DNA of 64,000 nucleotides from Nostoc sp. S4 (GCA_029379225.1 JAQYWR010000027.1:1-64000), one strand, 5' to 3'. Shown: positions 53,005-63,140, numbered from the stretch's first letter. Notes: generated by a model not told the origin, from the sequence alone. Numbers and translations: made by a program.

Positions 53005-53148
53005 GCATATTTAGATGAACAGACATGGACAGAGAAGTTTGAATCAACAACCGATCAACAATGGGATCGATTAGCTAACATGGTTCGCCAAGAAATCGCA
53101 AACGGTGAGACGGTTCCATTAGACGAAGTTTTTCCAGTCAAGCAATGA
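53005..53148 (+). pseudogene. Antitoxin-like gene remnant
   Basis: A frame of 47 codons after a TGA encodes AYLDEQTWTEKFESTTDQQW and NGETVPLDEVFPVKQ, reminiscent of small antitoxin C-termini. It has no start codon in the complete part. Debris of another gene lies on its left (52921-53004). The family is not assigned. Confidence 0.35.
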
Positions 53149-53285
53149 AATCGAGCTTAACCAACTTCGTGTAACGAGAGCAAGCGTATCTTTACTTCTG
53201 TGCGTCTGCTGTGTCTCCTCGGAGTGTAAACTACCTCTTGGTAATCTCCGTTATAAACAGCTTGAACTTTTATGTAGAAAAAAGG

Positions 53286-53474
53286 GTGCGGGTACGATTT
53301 TCGCGTCGAGGATTTTTGAAAAAAGCAGCTTTTGGTGCTGCTGTTAGCAGTGAGAATTTGTTAAGAGGAGAGAAAGTTGAGGCGAATAGTGATGGATTAT
53401 ACTCAAGACAAATATTTAATTACCAAAGTTTGATTTTACACAACAATCAGGTGCGCTACAACCAGATACGATAG
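53286..53474 (+). pseudogene. Remnant with a Tat-type signal sequence
   Basis: From a GTG the frame reads VRVRFSRRGFLKKAAFGAAV, containing a twin-arginine export motif (SRRGFLKK) and hydrophobic core, then 43 residues without recognisable fold. It is too short for a Tat substrate and lies in a debris zone. It is probably the start of a dead exported-protein gene. Confidence 0.4.
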
Positions 53475-53715
53475 TTGCTATCCTTTAGTCACAAGTACCG
53501 TAGAGAAAGTAAAAGAAAGTTAATTGAGTGAGCTTAACCTATTCATCAATAGTGCTAAATTACTAATTATTAGTCCTAACTTCTGATTTCTGAGTTATCG
53601 GCTGAGTGATGCTGTTAGATAAGAAGAATTTGAAATTTTTTCTGATTATCCTTCTGAAACCTCCTTTTTTAATCTTGCATTAAAAGATAAATCTCAAGTC
53701 TGCTCCCACACCACA

Positions 53716-55422
53716 ATGAAAGACCAAGTATTAGACCGGATTTTTAACAAACCTTCTTTTCCACATAAATTTGAACGCTTGGAACTCGATAATAATTTTT
53801 GCATTATAGACACATCTGAGCAAGTTCAACGGTTTGCACATCGCCCTGAGGAGATGATACAAGGTAAAGATATCCGGCTAAGCTTTCCTGAGTTTATCGG
53901 ACTTGAGGATATTTTGACAGCTATCTTGTACGGAAAACAAGAACTGTTTGAATTAGAAGGAATTAAACGAGGTTTGGAGTATAAATCTTATATATATATA
54001 GATATATATATAATCGGCGAACAGCATGAAAGATTTGAAAATAAATTAATTATATTGATTGAGGACGTTACCGACAGAATTGTTTTAAAACAAAAGCTGG
54101 CACAGCAAGCTAATGAAGCAAATTTACTATCTAATGCTTTAGTATCATGTAACTTTTACATGGAGCAAGTAATTACCTCAATGGCAGATGCTTTTTTAGT
54201 AACTAGTAAATCAGGCAAAATTATCAAAGTAAATCATGCTGCTCAACAATTATTTGGGTTTACTGAAGAAGAATTCATTAATCAACCTATATCATTGATA
54301 ATTGACGATAAAGTAGTTATAAAAGCAATTTCTCAACATTTTGCAGCTGAGCAAAGTTTTCAGAATTTAGAGGTAATTTGTAGAACCAAAACTAGAGAAA
54401 AACGCTTAATTGCTTTTTCTTGTTCGGTGATTCCCAAAAAAACACAAGGGCTAGAAGATATTGTTTATATCGGTCGAGATATGACTGCTCGATTGCGCCG
54501 GGAACAACGTACAAGTACCCAGTATACTATCACCCGCATTTTATCAGAATCCCAGAGTATAAAGCAGGTAATTCTGCAAATTTTACAGTCGATTTGTCAA
54601 AACTTGGGATGGGATTTAGGAGAACTTTGGACAGCAAATCAATATATCGGTAATTCGATAAAAAGACATAGCGTCAATACAGTATTAAGGTGTGTAGAAA
54701 TTTGGTCAAGTCGAGTAGTTTCTGTCAGAGAGTTTAAAGCAGTTACCTGGCAAACTACCTATACGCTTGGTATTGGGTTACCTGGTGAAATTTGGATCGG
54801 ACGATCGCCCCTGTGGATTCAAGATATCACACAACAAGGAGACACTCGGCGATCGCAATCTGCTGCTGAAGTTGGATTGCACGCAGCTTTTGGCTTTCCC
54901 ATCTTAGATGATAATGAAATCTTAGGGGTAATGGTTTTCTTTAGCCGAGAGATCCAACCAAAAGATACAGAACTGTTAGAAATGGTGGGTTCTATTGGTA
55001 GCCAAATCGCTCAGTTTATCAAACGCAAACAAGCAGAAGCCGCTCTTGTAGAAAGCGAACAACGATATCGAGATTTATTTGAAAATGCTAACGATTTGAT
55101 TCAAGCTGTTAATGCTTATGGTCGTTTTTTATATGTCAATCGTGCATGGCGAGAAACTTTGGGATATAGCGAAGCTGAAATTGTGAATTTGAATGTCTTT
55201 GATATTATACATCCAGAGTTTAAACAATACTGTTTGCAAAAGTTTTATAGCGTGATTTCTGGAGAAAAACTCGAACAAATAAAAGCTGGATTGATTGCTA
55301 AAAACGGTGAAACAATTTTTATAGAAGGTAACATTAATGCTAAATTTCTAGAAGGTCATCCAGTTGCTACTTATGGCATTTTTCGCAATGTTACCCAGCG
55401 ATTAGCAGCAGAAAAAGCATGA
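53716..55422 (+). CDS. PAS-PAS-GAF-PAS sensor protein without an output domain
   Basis: The 568 residues comprise a first PAS-like region (about 20-130), a second PAS (155-270, MADAFLVTSKSGKIIKVNHAA), a GAF (280-440, IWIGRSPLWIQDITQQGD) and a third PAS (455-565, FENANDLIQAVNAYGRFLYVNRAW, with the PAC strand VATYGIFRNVTQR). It ends RLAAEKA, where a kinase, GGDEF or other output normally begins. Nothing of an output follows in any frame. The GAF lacks the DXCF or CH cysteines. A TA-repeat lies inside the first PAS. It may work as a partner subunit or be a truncated kinase. Confidence 0.85.
   Translation: MKDQVLDRIFNKPSFPHKFERLELDNNFCIIDTSEQVQRFAHRPEEMIQGKDIRLSFPEFIGLEDILTAILYGKQELFELEGIKRGLEYKSYIYIDIYIIGEQHERFENKLIILIEDVTDRIVLKQKLAQQANEANLLSNALVSCNFYMEQVITSMADAFLVTSKSGKIIKVNHAAQQLFGFTEEEFINQPISLIIDDKVVIKAISQHFAAEQSFQNLEVICRTKTREKRLIAFSCSVIPKKTQGLEDIVYIGRDMTARLRREQRTSTQYTITRILSESQSIKQVILQILQSICQNLGWDLGELWTANQYIGNSIKRHSVNTVLRCVEIWSSRVVSVREFKAVTWQTTYTLGIGLPGEIWIGRSPLWIQDITQQGDTRRSQSAAEVGLHAAFGFPILDDNEILGVMVFFSREIQPKDTELLEMVGSIGSQIAQFIKRKQAEAALVESEQRYRDLFENANDLIQAVNAYGRFLYVNRAWRETLGYSEAEIVNLNVFDIIHPEFKQYCLQKFYSVISGEKLEQIKAGLIAKNGETIFIEGNINAKFLEGHPVATYGIFRNVTQRLAAEKA
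53988..54013 (+). repeat. TA dinucleotide tract inside the PAS/GAF gene
   Basis: The coding sequence contains (TA)6 and (AT)5 runs separated by one G, encoding S-Y-I-Y-I-D-I-Y-I-I. The tract is a near-perfect palindrome. Loss or gain of one TA would shift the reading frame. Confidence 0.85.
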
Positions 55423-55532
55423 CGACTTATTGGTTGATTGGACATGGGGGATTAGGCGTGGTGAGTGCTGAGTGTTGAATTCTTATTCGCCCTAGCTGTC
55501 CCCCTGCCCCTCTGCCCCCACGCCCCCACTCC

Positions 55533-56705
55533 CTACGTATTCGGAATTAACCTACCGCAAGGATAAGTCGCTGTTTGCTGTGAAGCACTTTCAGCCACGG
55601 CTGCTGGAATTCGATCTGATGGTTGGGTTTTGGCTGCTAGATAATCTGTTTGCAGTTTTTCTAAAATGGTTTCTCGTCTGTCGTACAGACGTTTTAGGGG
55701 ACGAGGCTGGCACTTGTTGAGGATGTATGCTGTTACCAGTGGTAAGGCGATCGTGCTGTCGGTATAACAAACAATTGTGTTAGGTAACTCCTCTGGGTCA
55801 ATCTTACCCCAGCTGACGGCTTCCGATGGGGTTGCCCCAGACAAACCACCCGTATCTGGACGTGCATCTGTAAATTGCACAAAGTAATCATGTCCGTGTT
55901 CTTCTAGTCCTAACACCTCGTGAATTTGCGGTTGTGTTTGGAGCAAAAAGTTTTTGGGACTCCCACCACCGAGAATTACAGCCGCACTTTTACCTTCAGA
56001 TTCACGGGCATTATAAGCGATCGCTGCTGTCTCATTCACGTCAATAGCAGGATCTAATATTAATTGCGAACCTTCTAGCGCCAAAGCTGCTACGTTCATC
56101 CCAATTGAGCTATCTCCTGGAGATGAGGTATAAATCGGTACGCCATATTCATAAGCTGTGGCCAACAAGCAAGAATGTTCCACACCCAATTGCTTTTCTA
56201 CTTCCCGGACATACTTACCTAATAAATGGTGAAACTCAGCGGTTCCCATGCGTTTTTGGAAAGGTTCTGCTTGCAAAATTTTGCGAATAAAAGCATCAGT
56301 TTCCAATAGCACATCGTAGCCAAAAATAATGTCATAAATCCGGATAGTGCTTTCTTGACGCAGTTTCACATCATCCAAAAATGGATTACCAGCAAACAGT
56401 TCAAAACCCAAACCGAAATGCATATCGTGGTAAAGATTTGCACCAGTGCTAATCATCCAGTCAATAAAGCCGTTGCGAATTAAGGGTGCAAGCGCTGAAA
56501 CCCCAAATCCTGCTGGCGTCATCGCACCGGAAAGACTAACTCCCACTGTGACACCTTCGGTTAGTACATCACGACTGAGTAGTTGGCAGATTTCCCGCAA
56601 ACGTGCTGAATTGTAAGCAGTAAAGTATTTATCAATCAAATCCACCACATTGATATCATTTGATATGGGTGTAGGTGCGATTTTTTGACCCAGTTGTTTA
56701 GACAT
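55533..56705 (-). CDS. Deoxyhypusine synthase-like protein
   Basis: The product of 390 residues matches the deoxyhypusine synthase fold across its length. [19 protein letters not shown] near 50-68 and [30 protein letters not shown] and [19 protein letters not shown] are recognised. The last contains the catalytic Lys equivalent of human Lys329 in a W-G-K motif. Bacteria have no eIF5A; bacterial members are linked to homospermidine or spermidine synthesis, so a polyamine role is likely. A longer frame starts at 56756, but the ATG at 56705 gives the usual N-terminus. Flanked by unrelated sensor genes. Confidence 0.9.
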   Translation of the reverse strand: MSKQLGQKIAPTPISNDINVVDLIDKYFTAYNSARLREICQLLSRDVLTEGVTVGVSLSGAMTPAGFGVSALAPLIRNGFIDWMISTGANLYHDMHFGLGFELFAGNPFLDDVKLRQESTIRIYDIIFGYDVLLETDAFIRKILQAEPFQKRMGTAEFHHLLGKYVREVEKQLGVEHSCLLATAYEYGVPIYTSSPGDSSIGMNVAALALEGSQLILDPAIDVNETAAIAYNARESEGKSAAVILGGGSPKNFLLQTQPQIHEVLGLEEHGHDYFVQFTDARPDTGGLSGATPSEAVSWGKIDPEELPNTIVCYTDSTIALPLVTAYILNKCQPRPLKRLYDRRETILEKLQTDYLAAKTQPSDRIPAAVAESASQQTATYPCGRLIPNT

Positions 56706-56882
56706 TTTGGCACTCTTGAACACTAAACACGCCGAATTAATGTTATACCATGCCAAGTTGGAGATTCCGGCAGAGGTGTTGATTCAACCATACTCTTTAA
56801 TCAAAGATTTAGCTCAGTCGGCGCACTTTCTTTTTATTTAAAGGTTTCCAGACAAGTCAAATTCTAATCCTCTAACTGATTA

Positions 56883-59459
56883 TTAATTAGAGTTAGCTTC
56901 AGCAGCTTGATACGCTTGTAAAAGCCTAGCATGATCGAGAGTAAATCCTACTTGCATGGCTATCTGGGTAAATAAATCAATCTCAGGCTGTTGCCAATCA
57001 CGGGGTGCAGAACACTGATGTGCAATTAACAAGCCAAATACCTGCTCATCTTTGATAATCGGCGCAACTAAATTTGCTTTGACACTAAAGGATTCGAGCA
57101 GACTAACGTGACAATCAGCTAAATCTGCCTGATAAATATCATTTATTGCTACAACCTGACCAGATTGGTACTTTTCTATATAGCTTTGAGTGAAACAGGG
57201 GTCGTGGATTTTAGACCGCAAAACTTTGGGATAACCTGGAACCACTGATTCGGCAATTATAATTCCGAACCAATTAGCGTAAAAGCTATAAACTAACACT
57301 CGGTCAGTACTCAGTGCTTTGCGAACTTCCTCGACGGTGGTTTTGAGGATATCTTCTTCTTTGAGCGATTGGCGAATGCTACGGGTAATATCGACTAGTA
57401 GCTGACTTCGCATACTTTCAGCATTGATTCGTTGCACCAGCCTAGCATGGTCAAGAGCAAATCCCACTTGTAGAGCTATCTGGGCAAATAAATCAATTTC
57501 AGACTGTTGCCAATCACGAGGTCTGGAACACTGATGTGCAATTAATAAGCCAAATAGTTGTTCATCTTTGATAATTGGAGCGACTAAATTTGCTTTGACG
57601 CCAAAGGTTTCGAGTAGGTTAATGTGACAATCAGCCAAACCAACTTCATAAATGTTGTTTATAGCTAGAATGCGACCGGCCTGATACTCTTCTACATAGC
57701 CTTGACCAAAACATGGGTCTTCAATTTCAGATCGTAAAATTTTTGGGTAGGTGAGAACAACAGATTCGGCAATTACAGTTCCAGACCAATCAGTATTAAA
57801 GCTATAAACCAGCACTCGGTCAGTACTCAGTCCTTTGCGAACCTCTTCTGTAGTGGTTTTCAGGACATCCTCTTCGTTGAGCGATTGGCGAATGCTGCGG
57901 ATAATATCTGCTAGCAACTGACTTTGCACGCCTTCAGCCTCGATTCGTTGCAGCAGCCTAGCATGGTCGAGAGCAAATCCTACTTGCATGGCTATTTGGG
58001 TAAATAAGTCAATCTCAGGCTGTTGCCAATCGCGGGGTCTGGAGCATTGATGTGCAATTAATAAGCCAAATAGTAGCTCATCTTTAATAATTGGGGCAAC
58101 TAAATTTGCTTTGACAGCAAAGGATTCGAGCAGCTTAATGTGACAATCAGTCAAACCAACTTCATAAATATTGTTTGTAGCTTGAACGCGACCAGACTGA
58201 TACTTTTCTATATAGCCTTGACCAAAACATGGGTCTGCGATTTCAGACCGTAAAACTTTGGGATAACCTGGAACCACTGATTCGTTAGTCACAGTTCCAG
58301 ACCAATCAGCATTAAAGCTATAAACCAGCACTCGGTCAGTACTCAGTGCTTTGCGAACCTCTTCTGTGGTGGTTTTCAGGACATCCTCTTCGTTGAGTGA
58401 TTGGCGAATGCTGCGGGTAATTTCTATAAATAGTTGGGCTTTATCTGCTTTGGTATCTACCTGTTCTAATAGCTTGGCGTAGTCAAGGGCAAATTCCACT
58501 TGTATGGCTATCTGAGCGAACAAATCAATCTCAGCCTGCTGCCAATAGCGAATTCTAGAACACTGGTGTGCAATTAATAAAGCAAATAGCTGTTTACCTT
58601 TGAAAATCGGTGCTACTAAACTAGATTTGACAGCAAATCGCTCCAGCAATTCAATATTACCATCAGTTAAATTAGCTTGGTAAATATCATCACTAGCACG
58701 GACGCAACCATTGTAGTATTTTTCGAGATATCCTGTCTCGAAACCAGGGTCAGAGATTGTAACTCCTAATATTTTCGGTAAACCTGGTGCTACTGATTCT
58801 GTAATAAACGTGCCATGAGAGTTGGAATTGAAGCAAAAGATACTTACGCGATCGAGGCTTAAAGCTCTGCGAATTTGTTCTGAGGTAGTTTTGAAAACAT
58901 CTTCTTGATTGAATGATTCTCGAACCCAGCGAGTAATTTTCGTCAATAGTTGTGAGTAATCAGCTTCGGCTTGTTTCTCCTGTTCCAGAACCGAAAGCAG
59001 CTGTGTAAATAAGCTGATGTTTCTCTCTAACATCACTAATTCATCTTTCTTAGCGATGAAAACTTGAGTAAACTCGCTGTCTGGACGTAGCTTATTTTTG
59101 ACAATATTAGAAGTTGCAGCAGCCTTGCTGATTCGAGTCGTAACTCGAACAACTACAAAAGTTGCGATCGCACCTGCCAAAACTGCTGTTGCCCCCATCC
59201 CAGTTAACAACAGTGATAATTGTCTTTGTAGAGTCAGTTCAATTTCTGTTGAACTTTTTACACTCTCTTGTCTAAGCGGAATATTTTTATTAATTACATC
59301 ACTGCCATAGTAGTAAGTAGCTGTTCCAATTGCAACCATAGGTAGGACACTGATGCTTAGTGCCCAAATTATCGCTTTAGTCTTTAAACTCCATTTTTGC
59401 TGCCCCAGCTTTTGTTGATGATTTCGTCTTGCTTGGATTTGAGAAAAAGACTGACTCAT
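56883..59459 (-). CDS. Membrane protein with four GAF domains, three of DXCF cyanobacteriochrome type
   Basis: The 858 residues begin with a cytoplasmic basic stretch, two membrane helices (about 28-49 and 82-105), a HAMP-like linker and four GAF domains at about 165-330, 338-503, 511-675 and 683-848. GAF2, GAF3 and GAF4 carry DPCF with Cys411, Cys583 and Cys755, and DCH with Cys439, Cys611 and Cys783. In each the two Cys are exactly 28 residues apart, as in DXCF cyanobacteriochromes. GAF1 has DPGF and DGN instead, so it cannot bind a bilin that way. The chain ends QAAEANSN right after GAF4: no kinase, MCP or GGDEF follows. It should be a light sensor that acts through a partner, or a relic of a PixJ-like receptor. 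Confidence 0.9.
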   Translation of the reverse strand: MSQSFSQIQARRNHQQKLGQQKWSLKTKAIIWALSISVLPMVAIGTATYYYGSDVINKNIPLRQESVKSSTEIELTLQRQLSLLLTGMGATAVLAGAIATFVVVRVTTRISKAAATSNIVKNKLRPDSEFTQVFIAKKDELVMLERNISLFTQLLSVLEQEKQAEADYSQLLTKITRWVRESFNQEDVFKTTSEQIRRALSLDRVSIFCFNSNSHGTFITESVAPGLPKILGVTISDPGFETGYLEKYYNGCVRASDDIYQANLTDGNIELLERFAVKSSLVAPIFKGKQLFALLIAHQCSRIRYWQQAEIDLFAQIAIQVEFALDYAKLLEQVDTKADKAQLFIEITRSIRQSLNEEDVLKTTTEEVRKALSTDRVLVYSFNADWSGTVTNESVVPGYPKVLRSEIADPCFGQGYIEKYQSGRVQATNNIYEVGLTDCHIKLLESFAVKANLVAPIIKDELLFGLLIAHQCSRPRDWQQPEIDLFTQIAMQVGFALDHARLLQRIEAEGVQSQLLADIIRSIRQSLNEEDVLKTTTEEVRKGLSTDRVLVYSFNTDWSGTVIAESVVLTYPKILRSEIEDPCFGQGYVEEYQAGRILAINNIYEVGLADCHINLLETFGVKANLVAPIIKDEQLFGLLIAHQCSRPRDWQQSEIDLFAQIALQVGFALDHARLVQRINAESMRSQLLVDITRSIRQSLKEEDILKTTVEEVRKALSTDRVLVYSFYANWFGIIIAESVVPGYPKVLRSKIHDPCFTQSYIEKYQSGQVVAINDIYQADLADCHVSLLESFSVKANLVAPIIKDEQVFGLLIAHQCSAPRDWQQPEIDLFTQIAMQVGFTLDHARLLQAYQAAEANSN

Positions 59460-59966
59460 AAATCAAACCTAGATTGCTGCAATTCAGAATCAAGTAAATA
59501 ACCTCATCATCCGATTCTACACAAAACTTATTAAATTAGGATTGGTTATCAGGAGTATTTTGAAGCACTAACCTTCTATGTCATGCGTCATAATTCTTTT
59601 AGGGATTGATAAAAAAATATCACACTGTTGATAGTCAACGTCATCAGGCGAGCAACTTCAAACGAAATAATTTATTTCTTAGAGTTCCCTTATTCTCTTT
59701 GAACTCAAACAAATCAGGTCTGATTAACAGCTCGCTATTTGTGTAATGGCGTTGAAATAAGAGAAAAACTAAAAATAAATTACCCAATACTTGAGTTCAT
59801 AGAGTGCGTTAATAGGAGTTTAGCATTGCTCAACTCTTACTAAGTATTTATAGTGTTACAGTTGTATTATTTGGTGATGCGCCCTACATTTGGAGAATCA
59901 TTTAAATTGTAACTCTTTAAAAGGAATTATTTATTAAATTGCTATAGATGTCTGGTAAAAAAACTA
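59460..59966. other. Intergenic region
   Basis: About 500 bp of AT-rich DNA with no supported ORF or strong hairpin. It contains the promoter of the four-GAF gene and the 3' end of the ligase gene. Confidence 0.4.
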
Positions 59967-61310
59967 TTATGACTTATAGTTGACAACAGTAAGTTCATCT
60001 AATGCTGTTAAAGGATGTTCGCTATTTAGCGATAACACCTGCGCTTCTAACTTGTCGCAGCACTCCCGCACTAAACGCAAGCCTTGCTCTCGTGAAAGTT
60101 CGGCAGTTGCAGCAGGAAATTCTTGCAGAATTCCGGCTTCAATACTTTGATATTGCTCTAATTCTGCTCTGAGTTTTGTTAAATACTTCGTTCCTTCGCC
60201 ACCTTCGGTAATTGCAAACTCTAACACAGAATCTACATAAGCTTTGACTTTCGGATGCTTGACTCCTTCTGTAACAGAAGCATACAGTAACTCACCATTT
60301 AAATACTGAAAATCTGGAACCAAAAGGTGATTTCCACTCACTTGAAAGGTATAAACTTCTTTTGTTGGTATAACTTTTAATTGTTCTGTTCTCACCCGGC
60401 GAGCAGCTTTTTCTAAAAGTGCGATTATAGCAATTATCACTGAAGGAAAGTTGCTATCTATACATCTTATTTCTACAGTGCCGAGTTTGTTGAGTCGAAT
60501 TGGGTTCCAAGATGATTTGAGTAAGCTTCCTCCCGCTTCTTTGAAAAGATGAGGCTCAATTCCAGCTTTGTCCATTGCTGACAACCAAGCATGATAGCGA
60601 GCGAATTGCTGTTCAACTAAACTCTCAACACTGTCAGCATAAGGCATCAGTCCGCCGACAGACTGCAAATGAGTGTAAACTCCTTCCCAGTCAAAGGTTT
60701 CGCTACCCCGATAGCGAATCGTGTGCATGGCTAATCCGATCGCTCGTCCTTCATAAAACGGACACGATCGCGTTAGGCAAATCAGCGCTGAGTCGAAAGC
60801 TGTAGCTAAATTATAAATATTTAGTAGTTCTTCTCGCTCTGCCGCCTTGGAATTGTAAGATACTACTACACGAGAATCAATTACTCCTGGCGGTACTTCT
60901 AAATGTATGTGCGTACCCGTACATTTGCCAGCGTGCAAAAATTGATCGTAGCCGACAGTCCGCGCTTGGATATGATAATTAGGCTGGTCGCGCATGACTG
61001 GCATGATATGTAGAGGGTAGCTAGACTGAGAATAAAGCCTCAAATTCATTCGTTTGGCTACAGCGATCGCTAGTTTCAAATTTCTCAGATATTCTTTTGC
61101 TAACTCTGTGGCAGTATACGCCGGCGAGGTATTAATCTCTACCATATTCTTGACGAACTCTGGCATAAAGTACTGTGCCTTCAGTCCTTGTGCTTCTGCA
61201 ACTGAATGACAAGCTTGCAAAAATTCATCTGCCTGAGTGCTGATTTCACCCGTTTCATTTACAAGAAAAAACTCTTGCTCAAGACCAATGCGACGCTTAG
61301 CTACATCCAT
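59967..61310 (-). CDS. GCS2/YbdK-type carboxylate-amine ligase
   Basis: The 447-residue protein belongs to the GCS2 superfamily of glutamate-cysteine ligase-like enzymes. It starts RIGLEQEFFLVNETG with the metal- and ATP-binding E-x-E type motif. The CTGTHIHLEVP core near 145 and GTVEIRCIDSNFPSV near 280 are typical. The enzyme should use ATP to join a carboxylate (often glutamate) to an amine. It differs from the short cyanobacterial GshA (about 380 residues), so it is not called gshA. Substrate is unknown. Confidence 0.82.
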   Translation of the reverse strand: MDVAKRRIGLEQEFFLVNETGEISTQADEFLQACHSVAEAQGLKAQYFMPEFVKNMVEINTSPAYTATELAKEYLRNLKLAIAVAKRMNLRLYSQSSYPLHIMPVMRDQPNYHIQARTVGYDQFLHAGKCTGTHIHLEVPPGVIDSRVVVSYNSKAAEREELLNIYNLATAFDSALICLTRSCPFYEGRAIGLAMHTIRYRGSETFDWEGVYTHLQSVGGLMPYADSVESLVEQQFARYHAWLSAMDKAGIEPHLFKEAGGSLLKSSWNPIRLNKLGTVEIRCIDSNFPSVIIAIIALLEKAARRVRTEQLKVIPTKEVYTFQVSGNHLLVPDFQYLNGELLYASVTEGVKHPKVKAYVDSVLEFAITEGGEGTKYLTKLRAELEQYQSIEAGILQEFPAATAELSREQGLRLVRECCDKLEAQVLSLNSEHPLTALDELTVVNYKS

Positions 61311-61772
61311 TTCTCAAGTCTCTACTTAGTTAATTTGCAATATTTAATCGATTCACAGCAATTTTGCAGCAGCATCGAAGATTATTAAACAATATCAAGT
61401 GTAACTTTCAATTATCGATATAAATATCCTACTGGAATATAGAGAATAATCTCAAATTTTGATTTTTATGTATTTTTACAACAAAAGAATTTTAAAGTGT
61501 TGAATTTATGATGTCCTGAAAATTGCGAGTGGGGCTTTGTTGGGTTTCCTTATATCAAGCCAATCTACAATTTTTTGTAACATTTTAGCCTTGCCATGCT
61601 AGTAAGGTGGGTTGTCGCCAAGGGTAATGCACTGTCAGATCGACTACTTAAAATTTACTACTCCCTACTCCCTATCTACGCAAAGTAGTATTATTCCCTT
61701 TGATAGAAGTTAGAAGATAGCTGGTTTTTCAATATTTGAGTTACGACTTACCCAGCGAGGGGAGAAATCCAC
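61311..61772. other. Divergent promoter region
   Basis: About 460 bp between the ligase and P450 genes, AT-rich with short purine/pyrimidine filler. No ORF or clear hairpin. Confidence 0.4.
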
Positions 61773-63140
61773 ATGACTCAAGATATATTTGAATTACCCG
61801 GCCCAGAAGGAAATTCGATCGTCGGTAGTCTGCTTGATTTTGGTCGCGATCCTTTGGGGTTTTTAACGAAATGCGCTCGTGAATATGGTGATATTGTACC
61901 TATACGTTTAGGATTGACACCAGCCTGTTTATTAACCAATCCTCACTATATTGAGCAAGTACTAAAAGATAGAAATTTATTTGTTAAAAGTCGTTCTTTA
62001 TATGCACTTAAAACCTTATTGGGTGAAGGACTTTTAACTAGCGAAGGAGATTCTTGGTTTCGCCAACGACGGTTGATACAACCTGTATTCCACCAGAAGC
62101 GCATTGCTAGCTATGGTGATATCATGGTTGCCTACACCGAACAAATGCTCGATACTTGGCAAGATGGCGAAACTCGTGATGCTCATCGAGATATGATGCG
62201 CCTGACATTAAATATTGTGATGAAAACAATATTTAACCGCGACCTGAGCGAGGGACAAGCACAAGATGTTGCTCATGGATTAGATGTAACATCAGATTGG
62301 TTTGAAAGTAAACGCCAGCAAAATTTTATCTTCTTGGAATGGTTCCCTAGACCAGAGAATATTCGCTACAAAAATGCCATCAAGCAGATGGATAAGACTA
62401 TTTACGAGATGATAAATCAACGGCGGGCTACTGGGGAAAATCCTGGAGATTTACTGTCAATGTTAATGGCAGCAAGGGATGAAGAAGATGGCAGTCAAAT
62501 GAGCGATCGCCAATTGCGCGATGAAATTGCAACTTTAATGCTAGCAGGACATGAGACTACATCCAATACTTTAACGGGAGCATGGATACTTTTATCTCGA
62601 TATCCCCAAGTACGTACCCAATTATCAGCAGAATTACAACAAGTTTTAGGAGGGCGTTCTCCAACAATTGCAGATATACCAAACTTGCGTTACACCGATA
62701 TGGTTATCAAGGAGACAATGCGAGTATTTCCTGCGGTATACAACATGGCGCGTAAAGCTGCTCAAGATTGTGAAATTGGTAGTTATCAAGTGCCAGAAGA
62801 TTGTACGATTATTATGAGCCAGTGGGTAATGCACCGCAATCCTCGCTACTTTGAAGATCCAGAAGTATTTAAACCAGAACGCTGGGCTAATGATTTAGAG
62901 AAAAATCTGCCTAGAGGAGTTTACTTTCCCTTTGGTGATGGACCGCGGATTTGTATTGGTAAGAGTTTTGCCTTAATGGAAGCAGTTTTATTATTAGCAA
63001 CTATTGCCCAAAAATTTGAATTCACTCTTGTGCCAGATCATCCAATTGTTCCTCAAGCATCAATTACCCTGCGCCCAGCATCTGGGGTGAAAGTAACGTT
63101 GAAGCAAAGCACAGCCGTTATAAGTCAGAGTGTGATTTAG
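61773..63140 (+). CDS. Cytochrome P450
   Basis: The 455-residue protein has all P450 landmarks. The oxygen-activation motif AGHETT lies at 258-263, the ExxR pair is Glu314/Arg317 in KETMR, the PERW motif is near 368-371, and the heme loop FPFGDGPRICIG puts the thiolate ligand at Cys394. There is no membrane anchor, so it is soluble. It resembles the fatty-acid/alkane-hydroxylase-like P450s of cyanobacteria more than CYP51 or steroid types, but the subfamily is not assigned. GGGGAGA precedes the ATG (61759-61765). No redox partner gene is adjacent. Confidence 0.95.
   Translation: MTQDIFELPGPEGNSIVGSLLDFGRDPLGFLTKCAREYGDIVPIRLGLTPACLLTNPHYIEQVLKDRNLFVKSRSLYALKTLLGEGLLTSEGDSWFRQRRLIQPVFHQKRIASYGDIMVAYTEQMLDTWQDGETRDAHRDMMRLTLNIVMKTIFNRDLSEGQAQDVAHGLDVTSDWFESKRQQNFIFLEWFPRPENIRYKNAIKQMDKTIYEMINQRRATGENPGDLLSMLMAARDEEDGSQMSDRQLRDEIATLMLAGHETTSNTLTGAWILLSRYPQVRTQLSAELQQVLGGRSPTIADIPNLRYTDMVIKETMRVFPAVYNMARKAAQDCEIGSYQVPEDCTIIMSQWVMHRNPRYFEDPEVFKPERWANDLEKNLPRGVYFPFGDGPRICIGKSFALMEAVLLLATIAQKFEFTLVPDHPIVPQASITLRPASGVKVTLKQSTAVISQSVI

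Noticed and set aside
56800-56826. tRNA-like sequence (TTTAGCTCAGTCGGCGCAC)
   Set aside because: It resembles a tRNA D-arm, but no acceptor, anticodon or T-arm can be found around it. At most a remnant.
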